Shown here in pieces: positions 1-7,383 of a DNA stretch of 15,137 bases (positions are counted from its first letter, which is position 1; each line of letters begins with the position of its first letter). The notes below the pieces were generated by a model. It did no database searches, was not told the origin of the DNA, and worked only from the letters and a program-made list of their open reading frames with translations. The translations under genes were made by a program, and so were the position numbers. This stretch comes from Helicobacteraceae bacterium (GTDB lineage Bacteria; Campylobacterota; Campylobacteria; Campylobacterales; Sulfurimonadaceae). Location: the NCBI GenBank assembly GCA_027056525.1, contig JALUKO010000061.1, positions 1-15,137 of the forward strand. Direction: 5' to 3'.

Positions 1-51
1 AAGTGTATAAGAAAGTGTATATAAATTATTTAATACCCTTCAAAATACCGC

Positions 52-77
52 TACAATGGGAGTTAAAAATTAAAATC
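52..77 (+). other. Abnormal start region of the polymerase gene
   Basis: Around the expected N-terminus there is an ATG at 56-58, but it is out of frame. It reads five codons and stops at TAA 71-73. A run of five A (65-69) lies between it and the conserved coding start. Removing one A gives ATG GGA GTT AAA ATT AAA ATC, which joins exactly to the I-H-I-D-I-D motif. As it stands, the in-frame options are ATT at 69 (GGGAG at 58-62 would be a well-spaced ribosome site) or GTG at 3 or 15, neither with a clear ribosome site. TACAAT at 52-57 also resembles a -10 box, but using it would place the GGGAG outside the transcript. Confidence 0.5.
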
Positions 78-1340
78 CACATTGATATAGACTGTTTTTT
101 TGTCTCATGTGCGAGGATCCAAGATCCTTCTCTTGAGTATAAGCCCGTTGCCATTGGGGGACGAAGCGACACAAAGATCTTCAATACTGAGGCGAAGAAC
201 CAAACCGTAAACCTGCAAAACAGCGGTTCTTTTGTTCCCACTTTTTACAAAGCCTATGAGCCAAAAGATGATGACCTCGATGCCTTCAAAGATGCAGACG
301 GTAGAGTTCGCGGCATACTCACAACATCATCTTATGAGGCTCGGGCATATGGCATAAAAACCGCTATGAGCATCAAAGAAGCCCTGACGCTTTGCCCCCA
401 GCTCATCATAAAAGCACCAAATATGTCTATGTATCAGAAGTTATCCCATGAACTCCATGAGTTCTTATCATCAAAGATACCCCTTATTGAGCAAGCCAGT
501 ATCGATGAGTTTTACGGTGATCTCAGTGGTTGGGTCAAAGATGAAGATGTGGAGCACTTCATCGACAATCTACGCCACGAGATCAAACATGCCACACAAC
601 TTCCCGTCTCCATAGGTGCAGCTCATACACGCTACATTGCCAAGCTTGCAACTTCTGAAGCAAAACCTTTTGGGTGCAAAACGATCTTTGGGCATCAGTT
701 TGACTCTTTTGTGAACCCTATAGCCGTAGAGAAGTTCGCAGGTATCGGACGCAGTATGCAGGCAAAACTGCACTCTGCCCAGATTCACACACTCGGAGAG
801 CTCAGAGCAAGGCGGGGAACACTTGAGTCATGGGGACCCTATGCCAAAGAGCTGTATAAACGCGTAAGTGGTCTATCTGACACTCCCATACAAACAAAAC
901 ACAAACGCAAATCCATAGGGATTTCACGCACATTCGACCCGATCTACAAAAGGGAAGAACTCAGAAGAAGAGTGCACGTTTTAGCAAGACACTTAAGTTT
1001 TGCCATCTTGAAACTGCAGGTGATACCCACAGTATATCATCTCAGCATATCGTATGAGATGAAGCAAAAATCTCATAAAAACATCTCTTTGTGCGAGGTG
1101 TTTACAGAAAAAAAGTTTGACTCTCTGTGTCTTCGCCTTTTCAATGAAGCCGACATACACAAACGCCTATGTGTCATACGCCTGAGTATCAGCTGCTCAA
1201 GTTTTACACGTGACTCAAAAAAAGAGCTCTCCCTGATCGGCTTTGAAGAGGAGCAAAAGATGAAACAACTCACCGAGTCCTCACAAAAACTTCGAGAAAA
1301 ATATGGCATAGATACATTGAAATGGGGAAGTGAATTATGA
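69..1340 (+). CDS. Y-family DNA polymerase (DinB/Pol IV-like), start uncertain
   Basis: This is a translesion DNA polymerase of the Y family, which copies past damaged template bases in the cytoplasm. Numbered from the ATT at 69, the palm begins with HIDIDCFF (first metal Asp about D6) and carries the second catalytic pair in ASIDEF (D146, E147). Between them lie the SYEARAYGIKTAMS fingers/palm motif and an insertion (AKNQ...SFVPTFYKAYE) typical of the longer epsilonproteobacterial members. SIGAAHTRYIAKLAT and the following helix-hairpin-helix thumb precede a little-finger-like C-terminus. The length of about 423 residues is normal or slightly long for the family. The open frame runs upstream to a GTG at 3, but the usual N-terminus (M-K-I-H-I-D) falls on ATT at 69, with no ATG or TTG nearby in frame. 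Family assignment is confident; whether it is DinB proper or a sister subfamily is not resolved. A promoter for the next gene overlaps its stop codon. Confidence 0.9.
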   Translation: MKIHIDIDCFFVSCARIQDPSLEYKPVAIGGRSDTKIFNTEAKNQTVNLQNSGSFVPTFYKAYEPKDDDLDAFKDADGRVRGILTTSSYEARAYGIKTAMSIKEALTLCPQLIIKAPNMSMYQKLSHELHEFLSSKIPLIEQASIDEFYGDLSGWVKDEDVEHFIDNLRHEIKHATQLPVSIGAAHTRYIAKLATSEAKPFGCKTIFGHQFDSFVNPIAVEKFAGIGRSMQAKLHSAQIHTLGELRARRGTLESWGPYAKELYKRVSGLSDTPIQTKHKRKSIGISRTFDPIYKREELRRRVHVLARHLSFAILKLQVIPTVYHLSISYEMKQKSHKNISLCEVFTEKKFDSLCLRLFNEADIHKRLCVIRLSISCSSFTRDSKKELSLIGFEEEQKMKQLTESSQKLREKYGIDTLKWGSEL

Positions 1341-1346
1341 TAGAAT
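1317..1346 (+). promoter_or_regulatory. Sigma-70-like promoter for the DUF234 gene
   Basis: TTGAAA (1317-1322) and TAGAAT (1341-1346) are separated by 18 bp. The -35 box lies in the final codons of the polymerase gene and the -10 box follows directly after its TGA. Transcription would begin near 1353, shortly before AAGAGG (1358-1363) and the ATG at 1368. If the start point is right the leader is very short. The gene may also be read through from the polymerase gene. Confidence 0.45.
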
Positions 1347-1367
1347 TATCTTCAAATAAGAGGTGCT

Positions 1368-2306
1368 ATGCGATACATCAATCTACTCGATCAGTTCAGG
1401 TCTTTTTACTTTAGAAACTATCCCGATGATATGGAGATCCAAATAGAATACTTTGCAGTATTTGGCGGTCTTGGTTGGGAAGTTGATACCACTTTGGCTA
1501 TGGACTCCCTTATAGAGGAGCTTATTCTTAAAAATTTTGATGCCATTGATCGCAAGATGGAAGAGTTCACACTCTCACGCCCTGACAACAAAAGACTACT
1601 CATTGCCCTTGCAACGGGAGACAGACGCATATTTTCCGCCTTTAACAAAGCAGGTCTGAACAACGGTAACGGCGGTGCGGCACTCAATTTTTTACAGCAA
1701 AAAGGTGTGATCCAGATAGAGTACTCAAGAGAGGCTCTTCCGGATAAGAGCAAGTATAAGCTCAAAAGGGAAGAGTCCAGACACAGAATCTCCGACAAAG
1801 TACTCTTTACACAACCTTTTGTCCGCTTCTGGTTTTACTTTATAGCCCCTTACATCAAAGATATCAAGCAAAACAACTACACAAATCTGCTCAAAAATTT
1901 TCATGAACAACAAAACAACTACACAAGCTTGGTCTTTGAAGAGCTCTCAGAGATCTTACTCAACTACAACCTGAGAGATGCGCACATACTGACTTCTGGA
2001 AGTTACTGGGATGCAAAAGTTGAGATCGATATCCTGACCGTAACTAAAAATGACAAAGTCTATGTATCTGAGTGCAAATGGAAAAACCACAAAGTAACAA
2101 AAAACGAACTGCATAAGCTTGTGGAAAAGTGTGAGCGTTTAGATATTGTACCGACTCAGCTCATACTTTTTTCAAAAAGAGGCTTCTCAAAAGAACTTCT
2201 GAGTATGCAAGGCAAAGAGCTTGCCCTTTACAGCTGTGAAGATTTCAAAGCACTTCTTAAAAGCAGTTCCAAAAACGAACTTCTTGAGGACTTTACCCTC
2301 AGCTGA
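1368..2306 (+). CDS. Stand-alone DUF234-domain protein with PD-(D/E)XK-like motif
   Basis: This 312-residue protein resembles the C-terminal part of the archaeal/bacterial DEXX-box ATPases that end in DUF234, but it has no Walker A or B motif and so lacks the ATPase half. The N-terminal 130 residues or so look helical, with a winged-helix-like stretch (GNGGAALNFLQQKGVIQ). The middle holds the DUF234-type segment ISDKVLFTQPFVRFWFYFI. The C-terminal part has a restriction-endonuclease-like signature, E219-I-D221 then E235-C-K237 on the next predicted strand, the order expected of a PD-(D/E)XK metal site. A nuclease activity is therefore possible but not shown. The ribosome site AAGAGG lies 4 nt before the ATG. 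The gene has its own promoter, follows the polymerase by 27 bp, and overlaps the J-domain gene tail to tail by 8 bp. Its cellular role is unknown. Confidence 0.7.
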   Translation: MRYINLLDQFRSFYFRNYPDDMEIQIEYFAVFGGLGWEVDTTLAMDSLIEELILKNFDAIDRKMEEFTLSRPDNKRLLIALATGDRRIFSAFNKAGLNNGNGGAALNFLQQKGVIQIEYSREALPDKSKYKLKREESRHRISDKVLFTQPFVRFWFYFIAPYIKDIKQNNYTNLLKNFHEQQNNYTSLVFEELSEILLNYNLRDAHILTSGSYWDAKVEIDILTVTKNDKVYVSECKWKNHKVTKNELHKLVEKCERLDIVPTQLILFSKRGFSKELLSMQGKELALYSCEDFKALLKSSSKNELLEDFTLS

Positions 2307-3102
2307 CCACTTTGAGTGCCGTGTATGCTTCTTGAAGCAGTTGAAACTTTTGCGTATAGTGTTTGACCATATGGGGATCTTCATGAAAGATCTTATCCGG
2401 ATGGTACACCTTTGTAAGTTTTTTGTAGCTCTTTTTCAAAGCATCCTGAGAAGCACCCACCGGACACTCCAAAATAGTATAAAACTGTACTTTTTCATCC
2501 ACCTCTTCATCTTTGCACAGATCACCAAAACTAAAACTTGCAAAATCGGAGTAGAGTTTGCTCATAAAATGGTTGTCGTAGGTGTATTTGATATCATAGT
2601 GCAAAATATGGCGTTTGTTCAAAGCGCGTTCGAGTCTTGCTTTTGCTTTGTAGTCAGAGACATCAACAACCAAAGAGCAGTCTGTTCCCCGCTCCACATA
2701 TACCTCCAGCTGTGAACGCAAATAACTCAGTACCCATGAGTTTGGAGCATCAAGAGAGATCAAGACCGTATCTTTATCGTATGCATAAAGGTTCACCGTC
2801 ACCACTTCAGGCTCTTCAAGCTTGTCAAGCTCTATCTTTATGGGTTGTGTCCCATACTTAAGCATGGAGCGGAGAAAAAATTTATGGGAAAAGTCATGCT
2901 GTTTTGCATGAAATGCACTCAGCTGACGTAAAAACTCTTCTCTTACCTCTTTGAGTGTTTCATTTCTAAATACAAGCACCGCTTTTGGTAAAAAAAGCAT
3001 ACCTCTTGAGTGATGGTTGAGAAAATTTCTCATCCATTCAGTATTTAACGTCTCAAATCCTGTCGTGATAAGAATAAGATTATTGCGTAAGACAATCTCC
3101 AT
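2299..3102 (-). CDS. Protein with C-terminal J-domain (DnaJ-like co-chaperone)
   Basis: This 267-residue protein ends in a J-domain of about 60 residues (205-267) with the essential H234-P235-D236 motif inside YHPDK, flanked by the expected helices (YTILECPVGASQDALKKSYKKL and the FQLLQEAYTAL helix). J-domains stimulate DnaK ATPase and bring substrates to Hsp70. The first 200 residues match nothing I recognise. They have no glycine-rich or zinc-finger region, so this is not DnaJ or CbpA, and they have no signal peptide or clear membrane segment, so it is probably cytoplasmic. The N-terminal part (LVFRNETLKEVREEFLRQLSAF) looks helical and the middle looks mixed alpha/beta. The start at 3102 is preceded by a purine-rich AAGGTAGGA. 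It diverges from the signalling operon, and its stop codon lies inside the DUF234 gene. A specialised J-protein for one client or location is inferred. Confidence 0.8.
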   Translation of the reverse strand: MEIVLRNNLILITTGFETLNTEWMRNFLNHHSRGMLFLPKAVLVFRNETLKEVREEFLRQLSAFHAKQHDFSHKFFLRSMLKYGTQPIKIELDKLEEPEVVTVNLYAYDKDTVLISLDAPNSWVLSYLRSQLEVYVERGTDCSLVVDVSDYKAKARLERALNKRHILHYDIKYTYDNHFMSKLYSDFASFSFGDLCKDEEVDEKVQFYTILECPVGASQDALKKSYKKLTKVYHPDKIFHEDPHMVKHYTQKFQLLQEAYTALKVVS

Positions 3103-3199
3103 AGATCCTACCTTTTTGGATAGTTTTGTACACTTTAAGCATTTTTAGTTCCACTTTTATTAAATAACAAATATCAGCAACCTTTAATCTTTTGAGGCA

Positions 3200-3205
3200 T
3201 ATAAT
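3200..3205 (+). promoter_or_regulatory. -10 box for the lipoprotein-barrel-FecR-cyclase operon
   Basis: A perfect TATAAT lies 28 bp before the ATG at 3234, in an AT-rich 131-bp gap between divergent genes. No good -35 box is present at the right distance, which is common for the main sigma factor of Campylobacterota. GGAG at 3225-3228 is a well-placed ribosome site. This is the only convincing promoter seen for the four-gene operon. No operator-like inverted repeat was noticed in the gap. Confidence 0.6.
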
Positions 3206-3233
3206 CACATTATTATTACATTTTGGAGCTATA

Positions 3234-5321
3234 ATGGGTAAGCTGTATTTTTTTATTTTTAGTCTCATTTTTCTCTTTGGGTGTTCTCAAGATACTACAA
3301 AAACTTTGCAAGAAGACACAACTTCAGCACAATACTTAAGTATATCAAAAGCCCCGATCAACACCGAACCCATCTCCATCGCTCAAAATATCACTTTGGA
3401 ATTTTCAAAAGAGTTGAACCAAAACACCATCAACAGTTCAAGTGTATATCTTCTTGAAAACAAAGCGGATGAAAATGTAACTATAGACACCGACTTACAA
3501 ATCAACACAAACAGGGTTACACTTTCACCTCTGAGATATCTTAATGTTTTAAGTAACTATACTCTTGTTGTCACCACCGAGGTAAAAGATAGTGAGGGGA
3601 GAGCTCTTAGCAGGGACTACCGATTTAGGTTTAGTACCTCCAATGAGCTTTATGACCCTTTTCCCCTTGGCTTTCGTAACCTAAAACCACAAAACCACAG
3701 CACAAGTGCGTTGGTACAAACAGATATAGTTCTCGACTTTAACAAAACCATAACACTTCCAAAAGAGCTGCTCAATACCCCAAATGCCATTTTAGAAGTA
3801 AGAGATGCCAATGCTACTGAGATCAACGGGACACTCGAGATCTTCAACTCACTTCTTAGATTTACACCATCACAGCCTTTGGCATATGACTCCAACATCA
3901 CCGTAACGCTCAATGCAAATATATCAGATATGTATGGCCACCCTTATGAAGGACTATCTACATGGTGGTTTCAAACAAAAGCACAAAACGAATCTCCTGA
4001 GATCAATACAGGATTTGCACCGCTTGAGAGTACCGATATCAACAAAACATCTGTACTCATTCAAACTATTTATGACACCAACACCTCATCAAAAATTGCA
4101 GTGGCAACAACAAGCTCTCTTGAGATCTATCTAGTAAACTATCCGGAGATACTTACAAAACCAAACTTAGAGTATCTTCACAGCTATAACCTTGCAAATA
4201 TTACAGCTATGCTCCGTACAGATGATTCACATCTGCTAGTAGCCACCGCCGATAGCGGCATCTACTCTTTACAGGTTGATCCCTCAAGCATTTCAGAAGT
4301 TTCACATATCGATGCCGCCGAAACCATTTACAGCATAGCCCTTGGTTATGACAACAACAATACTCTCAACACTATTTATGCAGTTGGACCAAATTACGGG
4401 CTTAGGGCTTTTGAGTATAACCCTTCAGATGCTACATTAACGCTTAAGAAATCTGTCGATACCAATAACTCTGCATATTTGGATGTCATGGAAGTACAAG
4501 CGTATGATCCGACAAATGCAGCTCAGGTACGTAAAGTGTATCTTGCCGACTACAACGGTGGGGTAGATATCTTTGATGAGAACCTCAGTAAAATATCAAG
4601 AGTAGAGATAAACGGCTCTGTAAAAAAACTGGCTCTGTATGAGGACTATAACGGACCTATGGGGCTCTTTGCCATCTCCTCAAGCGGTCATGTACAGGCT
4701 TTTGGTTTTGATGGTTCACTCTTTGAGTACGTCAGGCTTGACCTTCCAGGAACTCCGAGTAACATAAGATCTTTGCTAAATCCTCAAACATACTCATCAC
4801 AACTCTACTACTCCTCTTTAAACAAAGGGCTTCTCATAGCAAACGGTGATTATGCCAGTGATATCATAAACACCGGTGGAAGCGTTGTGGCAAGTGAAGT
4901 TGTTCAAGGTTTCTCCCCTCCAAAAGCTTTCCTTGTGACACTCAATCAAAACGGTTCATTGAAGCTTTACAATGCTGTAAAAGACACTCAAAGTCCAAGT
5001 CTTTCGACAATCCCACAAAATCAGGGAACCGTGCAGGCAACGGGAGGTAACTTTACACTTGAATTTTATGATGATTATCTAGATCTCTCAAGCATAAGCA
5101 AAGATAAGATAAAGTTTACCCAAACCAATGCTCAAGCGGTGGATTTTAACCTCTCTATCACTCCGACAGAGTTCAGCTGCATCATTGAGCTGTTGCCGAC
5201 AAATACATTGTCCTATGGCAATTATACCGTTACCATTGATAGCAATATTAGTGATATGTTGGGTCATAAACTTAACAATGCAGATAATAATATCACCGTG
5301 AATTTCACTGTGATACCATAA
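3234..5321 (+). CDS. Lipoprotein with SbsA-type Ig-like domains and propeller-like repeats
   Basis: This 695-residue protein starts at the ATG at 3234, because GGAG lies 5 nt upstream and the first 16 residues form a lipoprotein signal ending in LFG-C17. The open frame extends further upstream, but that part reads through the promoter. After the lipid Cys come two bacterial Ig-like domains of the SbsA/Big_5 type (about 36-137 and 140-250, each ending in a V/I-D-x-x-G-x-x-type turn such as ISDMYGH). Next is a region of about 300 residues with repeating beta-rich units (GIYSLQV, GLRAFEY, GVDIFDE, GHVQAFG, GLLIANG) that looks like a beta-propeller, and then a third Ig-like domain (about 584-695, again with ISDMLGH). 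It is probably anchored in the outer membrane, either surface-displayed or facing the periplasm, as a binding or adhesion module. It is the first gene of the operon; its ligand is unknown. Confidence 0.8.
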   Translation: MGKLYFFIFSLIFLFGCSQDTTKTLQEDTTSAQYLSISKAPINTEPISIAQNITLEFSKELNQNTINSSSVYLLENKADENVTIDTDLQINTNRVTLSPLRYLNVLSNYTLVVTTEVKDSEGRALSRDYRFRFSTSNELYDPFPLGFRNLKPQNHSTSALVQTDIVLDFNKTITLPKELLNTPNAILEVRDANATEINGTLEIFNSLLRFTPSQPLAYDSNITVTLNANISDMYGHPYEGLSTWWFQTKAQNESPEINTGFAPLESTDINKTSVLIQTIYDTNTSSKIAVATTSSLEIYLVNYPEILTKPNLEYLHSYNLANITAMLRTDDSHLLVATADSGIYSLQVDPSSISEVSHIDAAETIYSIALGYDNNNTLNTIYAVGPNYGLRAFEYNPSDATLTLKKSVDTNNSAYLDVMEVQAYDPTNAAQVRKVYLADYNGGVDIFDENLSKISRVEINGSVKKLALYEDYNGPMGLFAISSSGHVQAFGFDGSLFEYVRLDLPGTPSNIRSLLNPQTYSSQLYYSSLNKGLLIANGDYASDIINTGGSVVASEVVQGFSPPKAFLVTLNQNGSLKLYNAVKDTQSPSLSTIPQNQGTVQATGGNFTLEFYDDYLDLSSISKDKIKFTQTNAQAVDFNLSITPTEFSCIIELLPTNTLSYGNYTVTIDSNISDMLGHKLNNADNNITVNFTVIP

Positions 5322-5333
5322 GAAGGTGAAAAG

Positions 5334-6608
5334 ATGAAAATATTTCTATTTTTACTTGCATTGCATACTTTGGTATTTGCAAGTTATGAGCAAGTAAGCG
5401 AGTTTTATAAAAATGCCCAATACGATCAGGCCATAGAGGAGGCAAAAGCATCCACTTCCGAGTATGCAAACCCCCAACTGCATCTGCTTTGGGCAAAAAG
5501 TGCCCTCTCACTTGGTCATCTCAATGAGGCCATAGCTGCATATGAGCGTGTAGTTATTTTAGATGAGCACAATACTGATGCCAAAATCGAACTCTTAAAA
5601 CTTTATACACAAACTTCCAAAGATGAACTTGCCAAAATTCTTTATGATGAGCTCTTAAGCACAGCACTAACTTCTGAGGAGAAAAACATTGTTCAGTCTA
5701 TTTACAAAAAAAGTTTGAGCTCGGTAGATTTCAGGGGATCTTTAGCTCTTGGATATGATACAAATATCAATGTCAGTCCCAAAAACAGCGTTATAGATGA
5801 TTATCTTGGAAGTACCGGAAATTCAGCAGAACAAAGCAGTCTCTTTAGCCGTCTCAACGCTAATGTAACATACACTAATGAGTTAGAAGATGAGGGAGGA
5901 TGGTATCTCAAAAGTGATCTGAATCTTTATGCGCAAAATAACTTTGATGCCCATTTTTATGATCTTTACATCGGCTCTTTAGGTGTCGGTGCCGGCTACT
6001 CTGCAGGCAACTACAATCTTTATATCCCTTTAGGTTATACAAGACTATACTACCTGCAAAAAGATTTCCTGGAAGAGATTTCACTTAAACCCAAAGTCAG
6101 TATGATGCTCTTTGAGAAGCTTATCCTCAATCTCAGTGCAAGTTACAAAAAAAGAAACTATGTGCACTCTGAGGACAGCTACAGAGATGACAGCTCCCTT
6201 GGCGGAGGTGTGGGCTTTGTATATCTCTTCTCAAAGAACTATATATACTTCAACACGGCGTATGAGAGCTATAAAGCCGATGCTTCTGCTACACTCTCTT
6301 TTTTGGACAAAGATATTATAACGCTTGATCTTATTTTTCACTTTAGACTTACCTCGGCACTAAAGACAAAGCTCTCATACAGATACAGAGATGCTCAATA
6401 CTCCGACTATGCGATCACAAGTGCTACGACGCTTTCAAGTTCAAAAAGAGAGGATACCCACAACAAAGCAGGTATCTCTTTTCTTTATGAACTCTCAAAG
6501 AACTATGAGATCTATCTTAGTAATGAATACATAAAAAACGATTCTAACTCCGTGTTAGCACAATACTCAAAGAATATCACCCTCTTGGGTATAGATCTCA
6601 AATATTAA
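5334..6608 (+). CDS. TPR plus outer-membrane beta-barrel protein (Slam/DUF560-like)
   Basis: This 424-residue protein has a signal peptide (cleavage probably after VFA, residue 16). TPR-like helical repeats follow at about 17-115 (YEQVSEFYKNAQYDQAIEEA; LNEAIAAYERVVILDEHNTDA). From about residue 129 the rest is alternating, aromatic-rich beta strands ending in LLGIDLKY, the terminal aromatic expected of an outer-membrane barrel. The barrel opens with RGSLALGYDTNINVSP, which resembles the start of the DUF560/Slam barrel, the family that moves lipoproteins to the cell surface in Neisseria. Domain order and length fit that family, but the assignment rests on pattern recognition only. It starts 12 nt after the lipoprotein gene with AGAAGG upstream, so the lipoprotein is an obvious candidate partner or cargo. 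The alternative is a generic TPR-porin-like protein that scaffolds the periplasmic FecR protein. Confidence 0.7.
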   Translation: MKIFLFLLALHTLVFASYEQVSEFYKNAQYDQAIEEAKASTSEYANPQLHLLWAKSALSLGHLNEAIAAYERVVILDEHNTDAKIELLKLYTQTSKDELAKILYDELLSTALTSEEKNIVQSIYKKSLSSVDFRGSLALGYDTNINVSPKNSVIDDYLGSTGNSAEQSSLFSRLNANVTYTNELEDEGGWYLKSDLNLYAQNNFDAHFYDLYIGSLGVGAGYSAGNYNLYIPLGYTRLYYLQKDFLEEISLKPKVSMMLFEKLILNLSASYKKRNYVHSEDSYRDDSSLGGGVGFVYLFSKNYIYFNTAYESYKADASATLSFLDKDIITLDLIFHFRLTSALKTKLSYRYRDAQYSDYAITSATTLSSSKREDTHNKAGISFLYELSKNYEIYLSNEYIKNDSNSVLAQYSKNITLLGIDLKY

Positions 6609-6617
6609 GGAAGTACA

Positions 6618-7379
6618 ATGATTAAAATAATTTTAGCATTATTCATAAGTGTATCTGCCTGGGCAGGTATAGGAAACATCATGGCATTAAAAGGGGAAGC
6701 TACCATAGAGCGTGCATCAAAAAGCATACACGCTACAAGCGGCGCTGAACTGCTCGAAGGGGATACTATCTTAACCAAGGCAAAAACACGCCTTCAAGTG
6801 ATGCTTACAGACGGTACGGTCGTAACGATAGGGCCAAACTCCTCTTTTAGTTTTGATGAGTTCAGTTTTGATGGAACCAAAAATTCAAAACTGAGTATGA
6901 GGGCTGAACGTGGTTTTTTCCGTTCTGTTACGGGCAAGCTCGGAAAGATTGCACCTGAACGCTTTAAAGTAAAAACAGCATCTGCCACCATCGGTATAAG
7001 AGGTACAGACTTTTCAGCAGAGATATCTCAAGACAAAGAGATCATTACATGTTACAGCGGAGCTATTTTTGTAGATTTTAAAGGGGAGTTCAGCGAAGTT
7101 AATGCAGGCAGCATGATAGAACTTTCCCCACAAGGGATGGGGCTTAAGCATAGCTTTAGCAAAAACACTCCCATAAAAAGATCTATGCGAGCTTTTCAGC
7201 AAGAAGAACAAAAACAAGAGGGTAAGATCTCAGAAAGTGAACTCGGGGAGATAACACAACAGGCACAACCTCAGGACAATGAAGAACAATATAACCAAAA
7301 GCCAGAAACTAATGATCCTACGGTAGATGAGCCTTTTTATATCACACCGATAACAGAAGATAGACCACAACAATACTAA
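6618..7379 (+). CDS. Periplasmic FecR-domain protein
   Basis: This 253-residue protein has a signal peptide (cleavage probably after SAWA, residue 16). A FecR-type beta domain spans about 45-170, with the family pattern LLEGDTILT...LQVMLTDGTVVTIGPNSSF and then the KTASATIGIRGTDFSAE segment. The C-terminal 80 residues are rich in Gln, Glu and Pro and probably unstructured, perhaps a tether. Classical FecR is an inner-membrane anti-sigma regulator. This protein has no cytoplasmic anti-sigma part or internal membrane segment, and no FecI-type sigma factor gene is nearby, so it is the other, fully periplasmic type often found with CHASE2 cyclases. AAGGAAG lies just before the ATG. The gene is 9 nt after the barrel gene and 4 nt before the cyclase gene, which supports a shared role; passing a signal to the cyclase is inferred. 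Confidence 0.8.
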   Translation: MIKIILALFISVSAWAGIGNIMALKGEATIERASKSIHATSGAELLEGDTILTKAKTRLQVMLTDGTVVTIGPNSSFSFDEFSFDGTKNSKLSMRAERGFFRSVTGKLGKIAPERFKVKTASATIGIRGTDFSAEISQDKEIITCYSGAIFVDFKGEFSEVNAGSMIELSPQGMGLKHSFSKNTPIKRSMRAFQQEEQKQEGKISESELGEITQQAQPQDNEEQYNQKPETNDPTVDEPFYITPITEDRPQQY

Positions 7380-7383
7380 CAGT

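Noticed and set aside
1418..1798. Long antisense open frame of 126 codons inside the DUF234 gene
   Set aside because: No ribosome site, no recognisable protein pattern, and the plus-strand gene is clearly coding; a shadow frame.
2285..2301. Inverted repeat TGAGG-7 nt-CCTCA at the overlap of the two convergent genes, as a two-way terminator
   Set aside because: The stem is only 5 bp and neither strand has a T-run directly after it; it also lies wholly inside coding sequence.
1317..3102. Polymerase, DUF234 and J-domain genes as a known defence island
   Set aside because: No mobile-element traces, no known defence family, and codon and base use look like the neighbours; kept only as a weak idea under the DUF234 finding.
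6618..7379. Classical FecIR-type sigma regulation
   Set aside because: The FecR-domain protein has a cleavable signal peptide, no cytoplasmic anti-sigma part, and no ECF sigma gene next to it.
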